A stretch of DNA of 64,000 nucleotides from Pseudomonas sp. GM41(2012) (GTDB lineage Bacteria > Pseudomonadota > Gammaproteobacteria > Pseudomonadales > Pseudomonadaceae), in the NCBI RefSeq assembly GCF_000282315.2, contig NZ_AKJN02000007.1, forward strand, positions 620,001 through 684,000, read 5' to 3'. Positions 55,245 to 63,912 of the stretch are shown in pieces; position 1 is the first letter of the stretch, and the number at the start of each line of letters is the position of its first letter. The position numbers and the translations under genes are program-made. The notes beneath the pieces were generated by a model. The model saw nothing but the letters and a program-made list of their open reading frames with translations. It was not told the origin of the DNA and did not search any database.

Positions 55245-55338
55245 ATCGCGAGCAGGCTCACTCCCACAGGGGATTTGTGTCTGCCCACAGATCTCAGACA
55301 CACCAAAGATCCATTGTGGGAGCGAGCCTGCTCGCGAT
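55245..55338. repeat. REPIN between purU and fdhA
   Basis: Inverted arms include AGGCTCACTCCCAC, one base from the IS110 target, and the perfect GTGGGAGCGAGCCT on the other arm. Confidence 0.86.
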
Positions 55339-55447
55339 GAGGCCCTGACAAACAACGCAAGACACACAAGCAATAACCCGAGCAATCAACGCGCCGCCGC
55401 TCCATGGCGACGCGACCGCTACATAAAAACAACAGCGAGGTGAAAGC

Positions 55448-56647
55448 ATGTCTGGCAATCGTGGTGTGGTGTATCTCGGCAATGGCAAAGTCGAAATACA
55501 GAAAATCGACTATCCGAAAATGCAGGACCCGCGCGGCAGGAAGATTAATCACGCTGTCATCCTGCGTGTGGTGTCCACCAACATCTGTGGTTCCGACCAG
55601 CACATGGTGCGCGGTCGTACTACAGCTCAAACCGGCCTGGTACTGGGTCACGAAATCACCGGTGAAGTGATCGAGAAGGGCAGCGACGTCGAGAACCTGC
55701 AGATCGGCGATCTGGTGTCCGTCCCGTTCAACGTCGCTTGCGGGCGCTGCCGTTCCTGCAAAGAAATGCACACTGGTGTCTGTCTGAGTGTTAACCCGGC
55801 GCGTCCGGGCGGTGCTTACGGTTATGTCGACATGGGCGACTGGACCGGCGGTCAGGCTGAATACGCGATGGTGCCGTATGCCGACTTCAACCTGCTGAAA
55901 CTTCCGGATCGCGACCGCGCGATGGAAAAAATCCGCGACCTGACCTGCCTCTCCGACATCCTGCCGACCGGTTACCACGGCGCAGTGACGGCGGGCGTTG
56001 GCCCGGGCAGCACCGTTTACATCGCCGGTGCCGGTCCTGTCGGTCTGGCCGCTGCCGCTTCCGCTCGCCTGTTGGGCGCGGCTGTGGTGATCATCGGTGA
56101 CGTCAACACCGTCCGCCTGGCGCACGCCAAGGCTCAGGGTTTTGAAATCGCCGACCTGTCCCTGGACACCCCGCTGCACGAACAAATCGCTGCACTGCTG
56201 GGCGAGCCAGAAGTGGATTGCGCCATCGACGCCGTGGGCTTCGAAGCGCGTGGTCACGGTCATGACGGCGTGAAACACGAGGCTCCGGCCACCGTGCTTA
56301 ACTCGCTGATGGGCGTGGTTCGGGTGGCTGGCAAAATCGGTATCCCGGGCTTGTACGTGACTGAAGATCCGGGTGCAGTCGACGCCGCCGCGAAGATGGG
56401 CAGCCTGAGCATCCGCTTCGGTCTGGGCTGGGCCAAATCCCACAGCTTCCACACGGGCCAGACGCCAGTGATGAAGTACAACCGCCAGCTGATGCAGGCG
56501 ATCATGTGGGACCGTATCCACATTGCCGACATCGTGGGTGTTGAGGTGATCAGCCTCGATGACGCGCCACGTGGTTATGGCGAGTTCGATGCGGGCGTGC
56601 CGAAGAAGTTTGTGATCGATCCGCACAAACTGTTCAGCGCAGCGTAA
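55448..56647 (+). CDS. fdhA: Glutathione-independent formaldehyde dehydrogenase FdhA
   Basis: FdhA oxidises formaldehyde, released by GbcAB and sarcosine oxidase, to formate with NAD+. The 399-residue zinc-containing alcohol dehydrogenase-family protein has the structural-zinc cysteines (CGRCRSCKEMHTGVC), catalytic-zinc Cys in NICGSDQH and GHEITGEV, and the NAD motif GAGPVGLAAA. GAGGTG precedes the ATG at 55448. The gene is followed by a strong terminator, so the operon ends here. Confidence 0.96.
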   Translation: MSGNRGVVYLGNGKVEIQKIDYPKMQDPRGRKINHAVILRVVSTNICGSDQHMVRGRTTAQTGLVLGHEITGEVIEKGSDVENLQIGDLVSVPFNVACGRCRSCKEMHTGVCLSVNPARPGGAYGYVDMGDWTGGQAEYAMVPYADFNLLKLPDRDRAMEKIRDLTCLSDILPTGYHGAVTAGVGPGSTVYIAGAGPVGLAAAASARLLGAAVVIIGDVNTVRLAHAKAQGFEIADLSLDTPLHEQIAALLGEPEVDCAIDAVGFEARGHGHDGVKHEAPATVLNSLMGVVRVAGKIGIPGLYVTEDPGAVDAAAKMGSLSIRFGLGWAKSHSFHTGQTPVMKYNRQLMQAIMWDRIHIADIVGVEVISLDDAPRGYGEFDAGVPKKFVIDPHKLFSAA

Positions 56648-56663
56648 GGCCTTCAGGCAAAAC

Positions 56664-56693
56664 AAAACGGCGACCCTCGGGTCGCCGTTTTTT
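56664..56693 (+). terminator. Terminator after fdhA
   Basis: AAAACGGCGACC pairs with GGTCGCCGTTTT around CTCG and is followed by T. It closes the glyA-soxBDAG-purU-fdhA operon. Confidence 0.93.
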
Positions 56694-56850
56694 ATGGCCG
56701 GAATGATCGTTCCCACGCTCGGTCCATTCTTTTTCGACTGTTCGTCGGGGGCTAGCCAAGACTCGGAACAATCCCCCAGGATGCCAGTCCAAACCATGGT
56801 TTTCCGCCGCCCATTGCCGGGTGGTTTTCATGGCACTTGAGGATGTCTGG

Positions 56851-57402
56851 ATGAAGATTTCACGCGGTTTTGCACTGGCTTCGCTGATGTGTCTGGCGGC
56901 CAGTCCGGTCTTTGCTCAGTTCAGCCTGTTCGATGCGGCCAATGCCCTCTCCGGCACGCAGGACGATGACGCCGCCGCAGCCGCGCCGACCGCGCAGACG
57001 GCCGATCTGCTGAGTGCGCTCAGCCAATTGAACGTGACGACAGAACAAGCCATTGGCGGTGCCGGGGCGATGCTCGGTCTGGCGAAGAATCAATTGAGTT
57101 CGACCGACTACTCAGAATTGGCCAAAAGCGTGCCCGGAATCGACTTGCTGTCGAGTGGCGGTGAACTGGGCGTCCTCAGCGGCTTGCTTGGCTCGTCCGG
57201 TAAAACGGCAGGTCTGGACAACCTCTTGGGCAACGTGAGTAACACCAACGACCTGAACAGTGCCTTCAACGCATTGGGCATGGACACTGGCATGATCGGC
57301 CTGTTTGCCCCCGTGCTCCTTCAATTTTTCGGTCAGCAAGGCGTCGGCGGTTCACTGCTGACAAACCTGGGCGGGATCTGGGGCGCAGGCACCGGTACCT
57401 GA
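56851..57402 (+). CDS. Secreted DUF2780 protein
   Basis: The 183-residue protein has a signal peptide (MKISRGFALASLMCLAASPVFA). The mature part is rich in Ala, Gly, Leu and Asn, with DUF2780-like regions (LLSALSQLNVTTEQAIGGAG; NALGMDTGMIGLFAPVLLQFF). The function is unknown; it is probably periplasmic or outer-membrane-associated. The ATG at 56851 follows GAGGA by 9 bases. Its stop is one base from the stop of the convergent acyltransferase gene. Confidence 0.85.
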   Translation: MKISRGFALASLMCLAASPVFAQFSLFDAANALSGTQDDDAAAAAPTAQTADLLSALSQLNVTTEQAIGGAGAMLGLAKNQLSSTDYSELAKSVPGIDLLSSGGELGVLSGLLGSSGKTAGLDNLLGNVSNTNDLNSAFNALGMDTGMIGLFAPVLLQFFGQQGVGGSLLTNLGGIWGAGTGT

Positions 57403-57403
57403 T

Positions 57404-58291
57404 TCAGCGGCGCTCGGCGCGCAACGCGTCGATGCGCAGGTCCTTCTCGATCCAGAGCTGGTTGACCCAGTTCTGGATGGTTTCGCGAAACTGCGAATCG
57501 TTTTCGTAATCGCCCTGCCACAGCGCCGGGTCAAGTTCGCGGGTCTTGATGTCGATGATGACCCTCGGCACGTTGCCGCTGAGCAAATCCCAGAACCCCG
57601 GAATCGTCTGCTGCGGATACACCACCGTCACATCGAGGACGGCGTCCAGCTGTTCGCCCATTGCCGCCAATACAAACGCCACGCCACCAGCCTTGGGCCT
57701 GAGCAGGTGGGTGAAGGGTGATTGCTGCTGGGCACTTTTCGCCGCGGTATAGCGTGTGCCTTCCAGGTAATTGACCACCGTCACTGGTTGACGCTTGTAC
57801 AACTCGCACGCCGCTTTGGTGATCTCCAGGTCCTTGCCGGCCAACTCTGGGTGCTTCGCCAGGAATGCCTTGGTGTAGCGTTTCATGAACGGGTAATCCA
57901 GCGCCCACCATGCCAACCCGAGAAACGGCACCCAGATCAGCTCTTTCTTGAGGAAGAACTTGAAGAACGGCGTGCGGCGATTCAGGGTCTGGATCAGCGC
58001 CGGGATATCGACCCAGGATTGATGGTTGCTGATCACCAGATACGACGTGTCGACCCGCAGATCATCACCGCCACGGATGTCCCATTGCGTGGGGATGCAC
58101 AGGCGGAAAATCAGCTTGTCGATTTCGGCCCAGGTCTCGGCGATCCCCATCACCGTCCATGAGGCGTAATCACGCAAGCGCCCGGGCAGGACCAGTTTGA
58201 GCAAGGCGAACACCATCAGCGGCCCGAACAGGGCCAGGGTGTTGAGCAACAGCAGGAGGGTAACGAAACAGCCGGTGAGCAGGCGGCGCAT
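57404..58291 (-). CDS. PlsC-type (1-acyl-glycerol-3-phosphate) acyltransferase
   Basis: The 295-residue membrane-linked acyltransferase has a hydrophobic N-terminus (about 5-35), the catalytic NHQSWVD (HX4D) box and the substrate box LEGTR. Its length and motifs resemble YihG/PlsC paralogues. It probably esterifies lysophosphatidic acid or a related lipid. It is convergent with DUF2780 with a one-base gap between stops, so the transcripts must overlap. Confidence 0.88.
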   Translation of the reverse strand: MRRLLTGCFVTLLLLLNTLALFGPLMVFALLKLVLPGRLRDYASWTVMGIAETWAEIDKLIFRLCIPTQWDIRGGDDLRVDTSYLVISNHQSWVDIPALIQTLNRRTPFFKFFLKKELIWVPFLGLAWWALDYPFMKRYTKAFLAKHPELAGKDLEITKAACELYKRQPVTVVNYLEGTRYTAAKSAQQQSPFTHLLRPKAGGVAFVLAAMGEQLDAVLDVTVVYPQQTIPGFWDLLSGNVPRVIIDIKTRELDPALWQGDYENDSQFRETIQNWVNQLWIEKDLRIDALRAERR

Positions 58292-58417
58292 AGGTAACTC
58301 TTGAAAGCTTTTGGGCGCGCAATGATAAGCAGCTTCGGACGGCAGGCCAAATCGGTGACGACGAATGTTTCACCTTTACGTGGTTATGCTGGTCCTGTCG
58401 TGATCATCCCGGGCCCC

Positions 58418-58507
58418 ATCGCGAGCAGGCTCGCTCCCACAGGATTTGTGTGTTGAACACATGAACTGTGAACAATAGAGATCCCTGTGGGAGCGAGCCT
58501 GCTCGCG
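58418..58507. repeat. REPIN before the retropepsin-like gene
   Basis: The left arm holds GAGCAGGCTCGCTCCCACAG, another intact IS110-type target. Confidence 0.86.
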
Positions 58508-58591
58508 AAAGATCTGAAGAACGAACGAATTCCCTACTGGCGGTCTAAAATTCCGCGTTCGACGCCCCAATTGCCCAAGGAAGCCCATTAC

Positions 58592-59098
58592 GTGAAATCC
58601 CTCCTTGCACTGCTTTCCCTCGTGGCCCTGCCGGTCCTGGCTGCTGAGCCGACCCTGTACGGGCGCTACGAATACATCGCGCTGCCGGAAATCGGTGGCG
58701 AAGTCCTCAAGGCCAAGATGGACACCGGCGCCCTGACCGCGTCGCTGTCGGCCAAAGACATCGAAACCTTCACCCGTGATGGCGACGAGTGGGTGCGTTT
58801 CCGCCTCGCTACCAAAGGCGCGAGCAACAAGGTCTACGAGCACAAGGTTGCGCGGATCAGCAAGATCAAGACTCGCTCCGAAGAAGACGAGGACGACAAA
58901 GAAGCGGTCGAACCCACCAAGCGTCCGGTGGTTGATCTGGAACTGTGCCTGGGCAACGTCAAGCGCACCGTGGAGGTCAACCTCACCGACCGCAGCAGCT
59001 TCAACTACCCTTTGTTGATCGGTGCCAAAGCCTTGCGTGAGTTCGGCGCGGCGGTGAACCCGGCACGGCGCTTTACCGCGGACAAACCCGACTGCTGA
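58592..59098 (+). CDS. Secreted retropepsin-like/ATP-dependent zinc-protease-family protein
   Basis: The 168-residue product starts with GTG (58592, 9 bases after AAGGAAG) and a signal peptide (residues 1-17, ending VLA). The fold motif KMDTGALTASLSAKDI is the aspartyl-protease-like motif of the RimB/PF05618 family, and it is followed by DRSSFNYPLLIGAKAL. An acidic loop (SEEDEDDKEAVE) lies in the middle. It probably acts in the periplasm; the substrate is unknown. It precedes creBCD, as in P. aeruginosa. Confidence 0.85.
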   Translation: MKSLLALLSLVALPVLAAEPTLYGRYEYIALPEIGGEVLKAKMDTGALTASLSAKDIETFTRDGDEWVRFRLATKGASNKVYEHKVARISKIKTRSEEDEDDKEAVEPTKRPVVDLELCLGNVKRTVEVNLTDRSSFNYPLLIGAKALREFGAAVNPARRFTADKPDC

Positions 59099-59172
59099 TT
59101 TCAAGTGGTCTCATTGACGTGACGTGAGCCTTGGGGCACCGTTCGCCCACTTAACTCCCGGGCTCGGACGCC

Positions 59173-59853
59173 ATGCCTCATATCCTGATTGTCGAAGACG
59201 AAGCGGCGATTGCCGACACCCTGATTTTCGCCTTGCAGGGCGAGGGCTTCACCACCACCTGGCTGAGCCTTGGCGCCGCGGCGCTTGAGCATCAGCGCCA
59301 GACTCCGGCCGACCTGATCATTCTCGACATTGGTCTGCCGGACATCAGCGGCTTCGAGACCTGCAAGCAATTGCGCCGTTTCAGCGAAGTGCCGGTGATC
59401 TTCCTCAGCGCCCGGGATGCTGAAATCGATCGCGTCGTGGGCCTGGAAATCGGTGCCGACGATTACGTGGTCAAGCCGTTCAGCCCAAGGGAAGTGGCGG
59501 CGCGGGTCCGGGCGATTCTCAAACGCATGGCGCCGCGAGCGACCGCCGAGGTGGCATCGGCACTGTTTCGCATCGACAGCGAACGGGTGCAGATCAGCTA
59601 TCGCGGTCAGCTTCTAACCCTGACCCGCCATGAGTTCCGCCTGCTGCAATGCCTGCTGGACCAACCCGAACGCGTCTTCAGCCGCGAGCAATTACTTGAT
59701 GCGCTGGGCGTCGCTGCAGATGCCGGGTACGAGCGCAGCATCGACAGCCACATCAAGAGCGTGCGCGCCAAATTGCGTCAGGTGAAGGCCGACGCGGAAC
59801 CAATCCAGACCCATCGCGGACTTGGCTACAGCTACAGCCCGGGGCGTAGCTGA
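59173..59853 (+). CDS. creB: Response regulator CreB
   Basis: The 226-residue OmpR-family regulator has an N-terminal receiver with phospho-acceptor Asp52 (LIILDIGLPD) and conserved Lys (VVKPFSP), and a winged helix-turn-helix C-terminus (TLTRHEFRLLQCLLDQPERV). It controls creD and, in other Pseudomonas, beta-lactam and surface-growth phenotypes. It overlaps creC by one base (TGATG). The likely target tag is before creD. Confidence 0.94.
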   Translation: MPHILIVEDEAAIADTLIFALQGEGFTTTWLSLGAAALEHQRQTPADLIILDIGLPDISGFETCKQLRRFSEVPVIFLSARDAEIDRVVGLEIGADDYVVKPFSPREVAARVRAILKRMAPRATAEVASALFRIDSERVQISYRGQLLTLTRHEFRLLQCLLDQPERVFSREQLLDALGVAADAGYERSIDSHIKSVRAKLRQVKADAEPIQTHRGLGYSYSPGRS

Positions 59854-61274
59854 TGCCTCTCGGAATCCGGATTTTTCTGGTTTATGTGCTGTTTATCGGC
59901 CTGACCGGTTATTTCGTGCTGAACACCGTGATGGAAGAAATCCGTCCCGGCGTGCGCCAGTCCACCGAAGAAACGCTGGTCGACACCGCCAATCTCATGG
60001 CCGAGATCCTGCGCGATGACTTCAAGGCCGGCACCCTGAATCAGAACCGCTGGCCCGAGCTACTCAAGGCTTATGGCGAACGGCAACCGAAGGCGAGCAT
60101 CTGGGGCTTGCCGAAGAATCAGGTCAACCACCGCATCTACGTCACCGATGCCAAGGGCATTGTGGTGCTGGACTCCAGCGGCATGGCAGTGGGGCAGGAC
60201 TACTCGCGCTGGAACGACGTTTTACTGACCCTGCGAGGCGAATACGGCGCTCGTTCCAGCCGCAGCGATCCGGACGATCCGAACTCCTCGGTAATGCACG
60301 TCGGTGCCCCGATTCGCGACAACGGCCAGATCATCGGTGTGGTCACCGTGGCCAAACCCAACAGCTCGTTGCAGCCATACGTTGATCGCACCGAACGGCG
60401 ATTGCTCGCCTGGGGGGCGGGGTTGATCGGCCTCGGTCTGCTGTTTGGCGCGCTGTTGTCGTGGTGGTTGAGCGCGGCGCTGCGGCGGCTGACTGCTTAC
60501 GCTCAGGCCGTCAGTGAAGGCCGGCGGGTCGAGGTTCCGCACTACCGTGGCGGCGAACTGGAACAACTGGCGACGGCGGTGGAGCAGATGCGCACGCAAC
60601 TCGAAGGCAAAGCCTACGTCGAGCGTTACGTGCACACCTTGACCCACGAACTGAAAAGCCCGCTGGCGGCGATTCGTGGTGCGGCGGAGTTGCTGCAAGG
60701 CGAGATGCCGCTGGCCCAGCAACAGCGTTTTGTCAGCAACATCGACAGCGAAAGTGCGCGAATGCAGCAGTTGATCGAACGCCTGTTGAATCTGGCCCTG
60801 GTCGAGCAACGCCAAGGGCTGGAGGAACGGGTGGCGGTGCCGCTGGCGAAGTTGGTGGATGAATTGCTGAGCGCTCAGGCGGCGCGTATCGAAGGCAAGC
60901 AGTTGCGCGTGGAACAAACCATTGCAGCGGATCTGGTGCTGACCGGTGAACCGTTCCTGTTGCGTCAGGCGCTGGGCAATCTGCTGGAGAATGCGTTGGA
61001 TTTCACGCCTGCAACGGGCGTGTTGCGATTCAGTGCCGCAAAGGTCGGTGAGCAAATCGAATTCAAACTTTTTAACCAGGCCGAGGCGATTCCCGACTAT
61101 GCGTTACCGCGGTTGAGCGAACGATTCTATTCGCTGCCGCGCCCGGACAGCGGGCGCAAGAGCACGGGGCTGGGGCTTAACTTCGTTGAAGAGGTGGTTA
61201 AGTTGCATGGTGGCGCGGTTAGCGTCGGTAATGTCGATGGTGGTGTTCAAGTCATATTGCGTATGCCTGCTTAG
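59853..61274 (+). CDS. creC: Sensor histidine kinase CreC
   Basis: The 473-residue membrane kinase has an N-terminal transmembrane helix (residues 5-25), a periplasmic sensing domain, a second transmembrane helix (about 185-210), a HAMP region and a DHp domain with His265 (THELKSPLAAIRG). A HATPase region follows, with N-box GNLLENALDF and G-box GLGLNFVEEV. It overlaps creB by one base; creD follows after the palindromic repeat D and a promoter-like tag. Confidence 0.94.
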   Translation: MPLGIRIFLVYVLFIGLTGYFVLNTVMEEIRPGVRQSTEETLVDTANLMAEILRDDFKAGTLNQNRWPELLKAYGERQPKASIWGLPKNQVNHRIYVTDAKGIVVLDSSGMAVGQDYSRWNDVLLTLRGEYGARSSRSDPDDPNSSVMHVGAPIRDNGQIIGVVTVAKPNSSLQPYVDRTERRLLAWGAGLIGLGLLFGALLSWWLSAALRRLTAYAQAVSEGRRVEVPHYRGGELEQLATAVEQMRTQLEGKAYVERYVHTLTHELKSPLAAIRGAAELLQGEMPLAQQQRFVSNIDSESARMQQLIERLLNLALVEQRQGLEERVAVPLAKLVDELLSAQAARIEGKQLRVEQTIAADLVLTGEPFLLRQALGNLLENALDFTPATGVLRFSAAKVGEQIEFKLFNQAEAIPDYALPRLSERFYSLPRPDSGRKSTGLGLNFVEEVVKLHGGAVSVGNVDGGVQVILRMPA

Positions 61275-61444
61275 ATCCACCCCTCACCCCAGCCCTCTCC
61301 CCACAGGGGAGAGGGGGAAAGGGAGCCGATCTCCATGGTTTTCAAATCCTGAGTTCGACTCGATACCTCAGGTCGATGTAACTCGAAAGAACACACCGGT
61401 CAGTCCCCTCTACCCCCTGGGGAGAGGGTTAGGGTGAGGGGTGG
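61274..61444. repeat. Long palindromic repeat, copy D
   Basis: It has the same core and arms as copy B (no GTCGG block), begins GATCCACCCCTCACCCC and ends GAGGGGTGG. It falls between creC and creD and may uncouple the two transcripts. Confidence 0.85.
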
Positions 61445-61465
61445 TTTTCCTTGCCGAAAACACTC

Positions 61466-61503
61466 TCCACAAAGTCTCCACATTCCCCCCACAAATCCCC
61501 CAC
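61466..61503 (+). promoter_or_regulatory. CreB-binding tag array before creD
   Basis: TCCAC, TCCAC, CCCAC and CCCAC start at 61466, 61477, 61488 and 61499, exactly 11 bp apart each time. The Cre tag is TTCAC-N6-TTCAC, with the same 11-bp period. Each half here is one or two bases off the consensus. It ends 42 bp before the creD ATG. Confidence 0.65.
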
Positions 61504-61545
61504 ACATCGATCCCAGACTCTCCCCATCCAAACAGGGAGAGTCCC

Positions 61546-62916
61546 ATGAACCGCAGCCTGACCCTAAAACTCGGGGCAATTGCCCTTCTGATTCTGTTGT
61601 TGCTGATCCCGCTCCTGATGATTAACGGTGTGATCCAGGATCGCCAGCGACTGCGCGACGGCGTGCTCGAAGACATCGCCCGCAGCTCCAGCTACAGCCA
61701 GCAACTGAGCGGTCCGATCATGGTGGTGCCGTATCGCAAAGTGGTGCGGATCTGGAAGACCAATGAGAAAACCAACAAGCGCTACCAGGAAACCGGCGAA
61801 GAACGCGGCCATCTGTATTTCCTGCCGGAGCGTTTCGAGCTCGACGGCAACGTGCAGACCGAGTTGCGCTCGCGGGGTATTTACGAGGCGCGGCTGTACC
61901 ACGCCGACAACCACATCAGCGGCCTGTTTTCGATTCCCGCGCAGCTGGGCATCAAGGAAGATTTCGCCGACTATCAGTTTGATCAAGCGTTTCTGACGAT
62001 AGGCATCAGCGATATCCGCGGGATCGAAAATGCCCTGAAACTGGACCTTAATGGTCAGAGTCTGGACTTTGAACCGGGCACGCAGCTGGGTTGGCTAGGC
62101 GAGGGGGCACACGTCATGTTGCCCGCGCTGGACAGGCACAAAGGCGCGGAACTGGCGTTCGCCTTTGACCTGCGCCTGCAGGGCACCGGCCAGTTGCAGA
62201 TCACTCCGGTCGGCAAAACCAGCAAGGTGCAACTGGCGGCCAACTGGCCTCACCCGAGCTTTATCGGCAACTACTTGCCGGCTCAGCGTGAAGTCACCGG
62301 GACAGGTTTTACCGCGAATTGGCAGACTTCGTTCTTTTCCACCAACCTGGAAGAAGCCTTGACCAACTGCCTGGCCAGCGACCGTTGTGACGAGTTCAAG
62401 AGCCGCAACTTCGGGGTGAGTTTCATTGATCCGGTGGATCAGTACCTCAAGAGTGATCGGGCGATCAAATACGCGCTGCTGTTCATTGCCCTGACCTTCG
62501 CCGGATTCTTCCTGTTCGAAGTGCTCAAAAGCATGGCCGTGCATCCCATCCAGTACGCGTTGGTGGGGGTGGCGCTGGCGTTTTTCTACCTGTTGCTGCT
62601 ATCGCTGTCCGAGCACATCGGCTTTGCCCTGGCATACCTGTTGTCGGCGGGCAGCTGTGTGTTGTTGATCGGTTTTTATGTCTGCCATGTGCTGCGCAGC
62701 GTGCGTCACGGCTTGAGTTTTTCGGCGGGATTGGCGGCGTTGTATGGCTTGCTCTATGGCTTGCTCAGTGCCGAGGATTACGCGTTGTTGATGGGTTCGC
62801 TGCTGTTGTTCGGGTTGTTGGGCGTGTTCATGGTGCTGACCCGCAAACTGGACTGGTATGGGATCGGGCAGAAGTCGGCCAAGCCGTTGGTGTTTGATAT
62901 CGGGGCGGTGGAATGA
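61546..62916 (+). CDS. creD: Inner membrane protein CreD
   Basis: CreD is a 456-residue inner membrane protein. A first transmembrane helix (about 10-30) is followed by a large periplasmic domain (about 35-320) and then about four to six hydrophobic helices to the C-terminus. It matches the family that includes the CreBC-induced CreD. The start is ATG 61546 (MNRSLTLKL), 7 bases after AGGGAGA. CreD upregulation is the usual readout of CreBC activation. Confidence 0.94.
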   Translation: MNRSLTLKLGAIALLILLLLIPLLMINGVIQDRQRLRDGVLEDIARSSSYSQQLSGPIMVVPYRKVVRIWKTNEKTNKRYQETGEERGHLYFLPERFELDGNVQTELRSRGIYEARLYHADNHISGLFSIPAQLGIKEDFADYQFDQAFLTIGISDIRGIENALKLDLNGQSLDFEPGTQLGWLGEGAHVMLPALDRHKGAELAFAFDLRLQGTGQLQITPVGKTSKVQLAANWPHPSFIGNYLPAQREVTGTGFTANWQTSFFSTNLEEALTNCLASDRCDEFKSRNFGVSFIDPVDQYLKSDRAIKYALLFIALTFAGFFLFEVLKSMAVHPIQYALVGVALAFFYLLLLSLSEHIGFALAYLLSAGSCVLLIGFYVCHVLRSVRHGLSFSAGLAALYGLLYGLLSAEDYALLMGSLLLFGLLGVFMVLTRKLDWYGIGQKSAKPLVFDIGAVE

Positions 62917-63009
62917 GCCGGTCGTTGGGGTTGCGTGAGGATCAGCGGGAAGGGGAAGCGTTGGCGACGCGGATTGCGGTGTTGTTTCCAGTGGATCCGC
63001 TGTGGTGCA

Positions 63010-63102
63010 TTCGCGAGCAGGCTCACTCCCACAAGGGATCTCCAGTGAACACAAAATTCGTGCACACAACCGATCAACTGTGGGAGCGGGCTTGCTCGCG
63101 AA
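63010..63102. repeat. REPIN between creD and the GST gene
   Basis: Inverted arms (TTCGCGAGCAGGCTCACTCC and complement) lie between the convergent creD and GST genes. Confidence 0.85.
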
Positions 63103-63126
63103 GAGGCCCTGACAGCCAGTGAAAAT

Positions 63127-63756
63127 CTAAACCTTCGGCATAGTCGCCAGCATCGAGGCCCGCTGACTCACCTCAAAATACCAGTTCGCCAGCTGTGGAT
63201 TCACCGTGCGCCATTCCAGATCCGGATGGCGCAAATCCAGGTAACCCAACGCACAGGCAACACTGATCGCCGCCACATCGAAATGGCTGGTCAGCTCGGC
63301 AATCGCCTCCGCTTCCAGCACGGCCAGGCCGCGACGAATCTTCTCGCGCTGGCCATCGAGCCACTCATCCCAGTGTTTTTCCGGGGCACGCAGGGCGACT
63401 TCATAACGAATCAGCACCGCAGCGTCCATGATTCCGTCGGCCAGGGAGGCCAGGGTCAGGCGCCGCCAGCGGGCTGAGCCGTCGCGCGGTATCAGCGGGT
63501 TGCCGACGTGCTGGTGGTCGAGGTAATCGAGGATCACCCGGCTGTCATGGATGACGTTGCCATCGGCCAGGCGCAGGGCCGGGATTTTACCCAGCGGGTT
63601 GTCTTCGTTGAGCATCAGGTCCGGGCTGACCGGTGTGAGCACGCAGTCTTGCAGCGCCACGCGGTCCTGTTGACCGGTTTCGTGCAGCAGCACCATGACT
63701 TTGCGGACGAAGGGCGATAAAGGATTGTGGAACAGGGTCATGCTGGCGGCGGACAT
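63127..63756 (-). CDS. Glutathione S-transferase family protein
   Basis: The 209-residue protein has an N-terminal thioredoxin-like GST domain (MTLFHNPLSPFVRKVMVLLH) with the cis-Pro region (GKIPALRLADGNVIHDSRVI) and a helical C-terminal domain. The likely active-site residue is Ser in SPF, as in many bacterial GSTs. The start is 63756, or MTLF at 63741. No partner gene is seen. Confidence 0.9.
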   Translation of the reverse strand: MSAASMTLFHNPLSPFVRKVMVLLHETGQQDRVALQDCVLTPVSPDLMLNEDNPLGKIPALRLADGNVIHDSRVILDYLDHQHVGNPLIPRDGSARWRRLTLASLADGIMDAAVLIRYEVALRAPEKHWDEWLDGQREKIRRGLAVLEAEAIAELTSHFDVAAISVACALGYLDLRHPDLEWRTVNPQLANWYFEVSQRASMLATMPKV

Positions 63757-63811
63757 GGCAGCGTCTCGGTATGGGCAGTGCTGGGCAGCATAGCGCGTGG
63801 ATCACGCCACT

Positions 63812-63901
63812 TGTAGGAGCAAAGCTTGCTCGCGATGGGATCGACTCGGTCATTCAGTCAGACCACGGTGATCCCATCGCGAGCAAGCTTTGCTCCTACA
63901 G
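63812..63901. repeat. REPIN at window end
   Basis: Inverted arms (TGTAGGAGCAAAGCTTGCTC and complement) lie between the GST gene and the truncated gene. Confidence 0.85.
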
Positions 63902-63912
63902 GTTTGGTGTTG

